This document shows, one piece after another, positions 42,111 to 47,300 of a stretch of 47,300 bases of DNA; the stretch's first letter is position 1; every line of letters starts with the position of its first letter. Source of the stretch: Pseudaeromonas sp041911695 (GTDB taxonomy: Bacteria > Pseudomonadota > Gammaproteobacteria > Enterobacterales > Aeromonadaceae); the NCBI GenBank assembly GCA_041911695.1, contig JAYROM010000141.1, positions 1 through 47,300 on the forward strand, given 5' to 3'. Position numbers and translations under genes: made by a program. The notes beneath the pieces are model-generated. The model worked only from the letters and a program-made list of their open reading frames with translations. It was not told where the DNA came from and searched no databases.

Positions 42111-44335
42111 GTGCTCCACGTCCTGTCGAAACAGAATATCTGGTGCGGGCGGAAACCGCCCTCAACCGGGCTGTACGGGGTGCAATGCGCGGCGCCGGCT
42201 TCGAACTTCGTCTCCAGTTGCTGGAAGCAGCGGCGGCAACATATGGCGGCTTTAATCTGTCGGCATTTCATTCGGCATTCAGTATCGTGAGCCTTTGCCC
42301 CGACGGCGAGCTGATGGCAATGGCCGCGCCGATGGTAGAAGCAATCAACCAGTCGCCAGTCCCGCCGGCGCTGGCCCTTAGCGCGCTGGCCCGCGAGACA
42401 CTCCACGAACAGGATCGCAAAAGCACCGGTGCCTATCACACCGACTTCCGTCTGGCTATGCGGCTGGCCGAACTTGCCGCTCCGCAGCTTAGCTGCGGTA
42501 GCCGGGTTATCGATCCGGCTTGCGGCGCGGGGATCCTGCTGGCCGCGCTGACCGGTGCGATATGCGGTACGGATCGGACAAAAGTGGCGCACTGGCTGGC
42601 TAACGGGGTTTATGCGGCTGATCTCTCCGCCAATTCATTGCGGGCAGCCCTGCTATCGCTGGCCTCGTTTACCGATGATATCGCCGCGTTGCAGACGATG
42701 CGTAATCGCTGGTTCTGTGGCGATAGCCTTCTGGCGGACAGCCGTATCTGGCAGTCGATGGCTGCGGACGGGTTCGATGCGGTGATTGGTAATCCGCCAT
42801 GGGAGAAGGTCAAGTTATCGCGGCATGAATTCCTGAAGTCCTCGGGAGCGCAGCGCCATTACGGGGCACAGATCCACAATATGGACGAACGGCAATTTGC
42901 CCGGCAGCGCAACGTGGTGGCCGGTTATTCCCGACAGTTGCTGACCCGTTACCCGAGTCTGGGGAATGGCGAACCGGATCTATATATCGCCTTTACCGAT
43001 CTGTTTTTCTCGCTGTGCAAGGAACAGGGGATTGTCGCCGCATTGCTACCGGGCGGACTCATCCGCTCTCAGGGTACGCAGGCGATGCGCAAAAAGATTT
43101 TTGATACAAGTCAAAGTGTTTCATTATCGATCATCGATAATCGGGCAAGATTTTTTTCCATTGATACACGATTCAAGTTTCTGGCGATAGCCTTTATCAA
43201 GGCAGCAGCGGACTCGCGGCTCAATCCTCCGATAACGTTGCAACATGAACGCGGCACCGCAACTGGGATGGAGACGACGGCCTCGGTCACTATCGGCTAT
43301 GCACAGCTGGCGGCAGTCCGGGACGATCTGGGTTTGCCGGAAGTACGCGGCAAGCAAGAGTGGCAGCTGTTCTCGAAAATCTCCGCTGCGGGTATTCCGT
43401 GGGATGAGCAGGATTATGGCTGGACACCTAAATTCTGCCGTGAAGTGGATATGACCAAGGAGCGCCCGAAATTTATGAATTACGCGGCACGAGACGCACT
43501 GCCGGTGGTCGAAGGCCGTATGGTTCAGGCGCACCGTTTCGGGGTTAAAGGCTACAGGTCCGGCTCGGGCCGGAGCGCATTGTGGGAAGCCTATCCCATC
43601 GGTAGCTCCCGCCTTTGCCCGCAATTCTGGATTAATAGCCGGAATATTCCGCCTGCCGGCCAGCAACGTGCCTGCATGGTCCGAGCCGGTTTTTGCGATA
43701 TCGCCGGCCAGACCAACGAACGCTCGCTGATGGCCGCCCTGATCCCGCCCGGCGTGGTCTGCGGCAACAAGGTACCGACCATCGTGTTTCCCGACGATCC
43801 GTCCGAGGAGCGTCTGCTGGTATGGGTTGCTATTGCCAATAGCTTTGCCTTCGACTGGATGTTGCGGCGCGTCCTGACCACTACGGTCAATTATTTCCTG
43901 CTACAGGGGGTCCCTCTGCCCAAGCTGGTAAAGGACGGATTGCCGTGGCAGAAACTGGTGGCGGCGGCCCGCGAGCTGCGCCAGCTGGACAATGCCGGAC
44001 CGACACAGCAAACCTATCTGCGGATGGCCCAATTGCGGGCGGAAATTGATGCCGAGGTCGCGGTGGCCTATGGCCTCGGCTTACAGGATATGATCCTACT
44101 CCTACAGGATTTTCCGATTCTGGATCGGGGGTATGCCGGCTTATATGGCGAGAAAAAATCGACGGTAACACGGGACTGTGTACTTGCCGCGATGGCAAGA
44201 CGCACCGGAGAGAGTGGTAACTGGGCAGCACGCGTAGCCGATGCATATGCAGCGGGTGCGTTGGCCTACGTCCCTTCCGAGCTTGCTATTGGCGGTATCG
44301 AAATCAAAAAGGATGGAACCGAAAACCATGGCTAG
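42107..44335 (+). CDS. Large N6-adenine DNA methyltransferase (Eco57I/type IIG-like)
   Basis: The 742-residue protein has KSTGAYHTDFRLAMRLA (105-121), SAM motif DPACGAG (136-142) and catalytic NPPW (229-232, in DAVIGNPPWEKVK). This is a gamma-type adenine methylase. The C-terminal half (about 400-700) has no nuclease motif I can see and probably holds the target-recognition domain. PglX-like proteins share the methylase motifs, but they are usually over 1100 residues and no other BREX gene is near. It overlaps the next gene by eight bases. Confidence 0.88.
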   Translation: MSAPRPVETEYLVRAETALNRAVRGAMRGAGFELRLQLLEAAAATYGGFNLSAFHSAFSIVSLCPDGELMAMAAPMVEAINQSPVPPALALSALARETLHEQDRKSTGAYHTDFRLAMRLAELAAPQLSCGSRVIDPACGAGILLAALTGAICGTDRTKVAHWLANGVYAADLSANSLRAALLSLASFTDDIAALQTMRNRWFCGDSLLADSRIWQSMAADGFDAVIGNPPWEKVKLSRHEFLKSSGAQRHYGAQIHNMDERQFARQRNVVAGYSRQLLTRYPSLGNGEPDLYIAFTDLFFSLCKEQGIVAALLPGGLIRSQGTQAMRKKIFDTSQSVSLSIIDNRARFFSIDTRFKFLAIAFIKAAADSRLNPPITLQHERGTATGMETTASVTIGYAQLAAVRDDLGLPEVRGKQEWQLFSKISAAGIPWDEQDYGWTPKFCREVDMTKERPKFMNYAARDALPVVEGRMVQAHRFGVKGYRSGSGRSALWEAYPIGSSRLCPQFWINSRNIPPAGQQRACMVRAGFCDIAGQTNERSLMAALIPPGVVCGNKVPTIVFPDDPSEERLLVWVAIANSFAFDWMLRRVLTTTVNYFLLQGVPLPKLVKDGLPWQKLVAAARELRQLDNAGPTQQTYLRMAQLRAEIDAEVAVAYGLGLQDMILLLQDFPILDRGYAGLYGEKKSTVTRDCVLAAMARRTGESGNWAARVADAYAAGALAYVPSELAIGGIEIKKDGTENHG

Positions 44336-44924
44336 TAACACGACACAGGTAGCACGCATCCTGTATAAGGAGATCGTGGCAGGTGATTTGAGAAAGATTC
44401 TTGCCACCTCCAATGATGCGGAGACCGGCGGTGGCGCTCGCGATTTCCGTTTTGGCGCCTACCGCAAACTGATGCCAATTATCCGGCTGATGTTTCCGGG
44501 ATCGGTGAAGGAAAGTCGCAAGCGCAACGGGGAAGTTGTAGAAGTCGACATCTTTCAGGGCACTTTCTACTGGCATGACGATAACGGGCGGGTTGTCAGC
44601 AAGGTGTCGTATTTCGAGCCGCCGACTGACGTCCGGCCGTCGGAAGGCCGGATTGCCCGTGTCCACGAGTACGGGTGTTTTGATACGAAACGCATTCCGC
44701 AAAGCGGTCCCGGTAACCGGATCCTACTACTGCTGATCCAGCTGGTGAACGGGACAGTCTGGCCCCATTACGCGGAGGAGCGAACCTTGCGCCAAGACGG
44801 CCTGTGGGACCCGGTGGTGGCCGAGGCGCTGAATGCCTGTCTGGATGCCGAACGCCGCGAGGGGCTTGCGGTGATTGGTTATCGTGACTTCACCAATATG
44901 GGAACCTATTGCAATGGCAAGTGA
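44328..44924 (+). CDS. Unrecognised 198-residue protein of the methylase/McrBC operon
   Basis: I do not recognise this protein. It starts at the ATG inside the methylase stop (ATGGCTAG) and ends overlapping the McrB-like start. It contains GGGARDFRFGAYRKLMP (about 34-50), SYFEPPTDVRPSEGRIARV (about 96-115) and a hydrophobic LLLLIQLVNGTVWP (about 136-149). There is no membrane segment or signal, and no PD-(D/E)xK or HNH motif is obvious. Because the McrB-like protein lacks an N-terminal DNA-binding domain, this protein may supply target recognition; that is inference. A start at 44313 would add five residues. Confidence 0.8.
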   Translation: MASNTTQVARILYKEIVAGDLRKILATSNDAETGGGARDFRFGAYRKLMPIIRLMFPGSVKESRKRNGEVVEVDIFQGTFYWHDDNGRVVSKVSYFEPPTDVRPSEGRIARVHEYGCFDTKRIPQSGPGNRILLLLIQLVNGTVWPHYAEERTLRQDGLWDPVVAEALNACLDAERREGLAVIGYRDFTNMGTYCNGK

Positions 44925-46062
44925 AAACTGCAAGCTAGTGCTCAAGCAGCTCGCCCGTTCGCGCAACGTACTGTTATCCGGTCCGCCCGGCACAGGCAAA
45001 TCGCGTTTGCTCGCCGAAGTAGCGCAGGAGTTCAAAAAAGGAGCGGTCAAGGCTAAGTCCGCCGCGCCACAACTTGATGCGCACAGTGCGATCCCTATCC
45101 CCCCTCCTCAGAACCAGCACGTCCCGGCAATCAGCGATATCCCGGCGCCGGGAAAGTTACGGCGCGAGGTTTTCCGGACGGTCTTTCACCAGAACTCGAA
45201 AAATCGCGACTTCATCTCTGGTATTACTCCGGCAGTCAACAGAGCGGCAGGGGAGCCAGATTTTACTGTCGTGGCCGGTACCCTCTATCGCGCCAGCGAG
45301 CATGCAAAACAGGAGAGCGGAACCGCGCTCCTGATCATTGACGAGATAAATCGCGGGCCGGCCGTACAGGTGTTCGGCGGCGCGATTGTCGCCATCGAGC
45401 AGGACAAACGTCTAGCGGAGGACGGGACGCCCGGTCCGGAAACCCAGTTCTTTGAGATGCTCGATCCGCTATCAAATGTTATGGTCGAATATGCATTGCC
45501 GCATGATCTATACATACTGGCAGCCATGAATCAGGCGGATGCCTCAGTCGAACCGCTGGACGTCGCGTTCCTGCGTCGCTGGGAGCCATTGCGGCTGGAG
45601 CCGGACGAAGCGACCCTGCGGGCCTACTGCGACCTGCCGGCCAAGACCGCCGGCGACTTGCCGCCGGTGCCGTCCGGGGTGGAGGATGTATTGGAAGCCT
45701 CGGTACGGGCTTGGACTGAAATTAACAACCAGATCGCACTGGGCCGTGGGCCGGAGTTTTGTATCGGCCATGGTGTCCTGATGTCGACCGCCAATTTGCC
45801 TGCATTGCCGGTTGACGAGGTGCTGGAAGTGCTTTGCATTGGCTGGGCAAAAATCCGCTCGCATATCGAGGAGGTGTTTTTCGGTGACATGCGGGGCATT
45901 GCCGCGACACTCAACGCGCTGGACGGTCCCGATTTTAATCCGTTCCGGCTTGCCGAGTATACGTTTGCCGGGGATTTGCGATTCCGTCTGGAAGGGCCGG
46001 CAAATTTCAGCAAGGATAACCTTTATCCGACGCTCAGGGCCATTGCCGGCGCGAGGGAATAA
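44914..46062 (+). CDS. McrB-like AAA+ GTPase
   Basis: This is the motor subunit of a McrBC-type nuclease. The 382 residues have Walker A GPPGTGKS (23-30), VFHQNSKNRDFISGITP (about 90-106, like McrB FHPSYSYEDFVEGLRP), Walker B LLIIDEIN (139-146), the McrB hallmark MNQAD (205-209) and the arginine-finger-like RRW (221-223). Unlike E. coli McrB there is no N-terminal DNA-binding domain; the AAA+ module begins at once. The start at 44914 overlaps the preceding stop by 11 bases; an ATG or GTG upstream at 44875 is less likely. Confidence 0.9.
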   Translation: MASENCKLVLKQLARSRNVLLSGPPGTGKSRLLAEVAQEFKKGAVKAKSAAPQLDAHSAIPIPPPQNQHVPAISDIPAPGKLRREVFRTVFHQNSKNRDFISGITPAVNRAAGEPDFTVVAGTLYRASEHAKQESGTALLIIDEINRGPAVQVFGGAIVAIEQDKRLAEDGTPGPETQFFEMLDPLSNVMVEYALPHDLYILAAMNQADASVEPLDVAFLRRWEPLRLEPDEATLRAYCDLPAKTAGDLPPVPSGVEDVLEASVRAWTEINNQIALGRGPEFCIGHGVLMSTANLPALPVDEVLEVLCIGWAKIRSHIEEVFFGDMRGIAATLNALDGPDFNPFRLAEYTFAGDLRFRLEGPANFSKDNLYPTLRAIAGARE

Positions 46063-46065
46063 CGA

Positions 46066-47300
46066 GTGCCGGATACAAGGGCGAAACTATCACTTGTCGA
46101 ATATGCCAGTCCTGTTGATTTGAGCCGACTGGTTGCGGGCAATTCGACGATAGATATTAGGAAGGCGCAAAGCCTGTTGCTGGAAGCCGGCAAACGGGCT
46201 GCTATAACCCTCGGATTCACCAAAAACCCGATCCGGATAGAAGCCCGGGGAGTCACGGTTGCCAATCTGGCCGGCCTGCTCCGTCTTTCACCGTCGCTGG
46301 AGCTGGAGATTGCCCCGAAATTTCTGGGGCTGGATGTCAGTAATGCATTATGGCGCGAGGATTTCTTTTTCCTGTCGACCTTGTCAATCCACGGACACTT
46401 ACTGGCAACGGAACAGCTTGCGGCCTCGGGCAGTGCCAGTCGTGACTTGCCGACACTGGTCGCCCGCTCGATGACAGGCATGTATGAAGCCAGAAAACGC
46501 CGGCCGTTACGCAGTTACCACAAGGTCGAGGAGTGCGGTTTTTATATTGACGGCGAACCGGATCCGGTTGATCTGATCTTTCCTTCCGCCGACGGCTTCG
46601 TGCAGCAGGTTAGCCGGTTAGACCAGACCAATCAGTGGAATGCGGATATACTGGCCGCCGCACGCCGGTTGCTTGCTGAGGTGCGGGAGCCGGCCGTAAC
46701 CGGCGCATTGGTCAGGCTTATCGAAGGGCTATCACCGCAGCGCGCACCGGCCGGTCGCCGCCGGCCGATACCGGCAAGACACCGTGCATGGCAACCACTG
46801 CATGGGCTTGCCGTGGACGTACTAGACGGAATGGGACTGAACTATCGCGGCGGCCATGCCGCCGCGCCCGGATATCTCGTGGCGACGTGGCGGGTCTGGG
46901 AGGATTTGCTAGCCATCGCGTTACGGATCGGCTTCGGTCGTGCAGTCGTGCTGACCCAGCAGGGTTATTATCTTGGTACAAGGACCAAGGCCGCCGGCTC
47001 AATAAGCAGCTTGCGGGTTTATCCTGATTACATCATCGAGCCGGATGGTGATCGGCCAAGAATGCTGCTGGATGCAAAATACAAAACCAACCTCGAAAAG
47101 GGCCGTCCACGCATCTCGGAAGCCGATATCTATGAGTCGCTGGCTTTTAGCCGTGCGACAGGATGTACCCTGATTATACTTCTCTACCCTGCCCTGCCGG
47201 ATGTCACCGTACAGCCGGTCGGTCATTGCGCGGTGTTTGAAACAGTTCGGGTCGATACAGTTCAAATTCTCGGCGTACAGGTCGAGGTTCGTGGTATTTC
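46066..47300 (+). CDS. McrC-like PD-(D/E)xK nuclease, 3' end outside window
   Basis: The frame is open from a GTG at 46066 to the window end (411 codons), so the gene is truncated by the window. GAGGG lies eight bases before GTG, and the McrB-like stop is three bases upstream. The translation has the McrC features: SLELEIAPKFLGL-type N-terminal core, then the nuclease motif with D321 (YPDYIIE), D336 and K338 (LLDAKYKT) and a following YESLAFSRATGC helix with a conserved tyrosine. It should cut DNA when driven by the McrB-like GTPase. Residue numbers count from the GTG. Confidence 0.87.
   Translation, partial: MPDTRAKLSLVEYASPVDLSRLVAGNSTIDIRKAQSLLLEAGKRAAITLGFTKNPIRIEARGVTVANLAGLLRLSPSLELEIAPKFLGLDVSNALWREDFFFLSTLSIHGHLLATEQLAASGSASRDLPTLVARSMTGMYEARKRRPLRSYHKVEECGFYIDGEPDPVDLIFPSADGFVQQVSRLDQTNQWNADILAAARRLLAEVREPAVTGALVRLIEGLSPQRAPAGRRRPIPARHRAWQPLHGLAVDVLDGMGLNYRGGHAAAPGYLVATWRVWEDLLAIALRIGFGRAVVLTQQGYYLGTRTKAAGSISSLRVYPDYIIEPDGDRPRMLLDAKYKTNLEKGRPRISEADIYESLAFSRATGCTLIILLYPALPDVTVQPVGHCAVFETVRVDTVQILGVQVEVRGI

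Noticed and set aside
40819..47300. Operon considered as BREX, DISARM, type I R-M or CoCoNuT
   Set aside because: There is no PglZ, BrxC/BrxL, DrmA/B helicase, HsdS/HsdR or coiled-coil CnuH/CnuB-type gene in view. The adenine methylases plus McrB/McrC pair fits a LlaJI/BsuMI-like logic better.

Overview
The window reads as a gammaproteobacterial chromosome, most like the Aeromonadaceae. The reasons are the moderately high GC, the E. coli rrnD-type order (rRNA operon, yrdA, yrdB, aroE, tsaC, yrdD, smg, dprA, def, fmt, rsmB, trkA), and gamma-specific genes such as fabR, nsrR, yebG, yecH and yfcZ. The species cannot be fixed from sequence alone.

Layout. (1) Positions 1-233 are the leader and P1 promoter of an rRNA operon running leftward out of the window. 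(2) 342-12337 holds housekeeping genes: yrdA, the leftward block lysM-dprA-smg-yrdD-purE-tsaC-aroE-yrdB (protein processing, DNA uptake, purine, shikimate and tRNA t6A synthesis), and the rightward block def-fmt-rsmB-trkA-trkH (formyl-Met metabolism, 16S rRNA methylation, K+ uptake). (3) 12364-17944 holds the nitric-oxide sensor nsrR, two identical tRNA-Pro(CGG) genes and the putrescine importer potFGHI. (4) 18418-25762 holds a META-domain lipoprotein, an HDOD protein, a MalZ-like glucosidase, a YhgN/MarC protein, a YecH-like protein, a small unknown gene, a CsrB/CsrC-type regulatory RNA on the minus strand, fabR and a ClsC-like cardiolipin synthase. (5) 26311-40417 holds an MltF-like lytic transglycosylase, a YfcZ-like protein, oligopeptidase B, a KefFG/KefBC-type K+ efflux pair, modBC, SOS-regulated yebG, an M14 peptidase and a TRAP transporter. 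(6) From about 40418 the character changes. An AT-rich, gene-poor stretch leads into a tight rightward operon: a ribbon-helix-helix regulator, a D12-class adenine methylase, a large N6-adenine methylase, a 198-residue unknown protein, a McrB-like AAA+ GTPase, and a McrC-like nuclease cut by the window end.

The two strongest points are that operon and the RNA. The operon looks like a composite restriction-modification or phage-defence system: two adenine methylases would protect the host, and a McrBC-type motor and nuclease would cut. It resembles the logic of LlaJI and BsuMI but uses adenine methylases and an unrecognised extra subunit. The RNA (about 23160-23433, minus strand) carries about 18 GGA motifs, at least six of them at hairpin apices, and ends in a strong terminator. 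It is therefore very probably a CsrA-sequestering RNA.

All calls rest on reading the translations, motifs and local signals. No database search was run.
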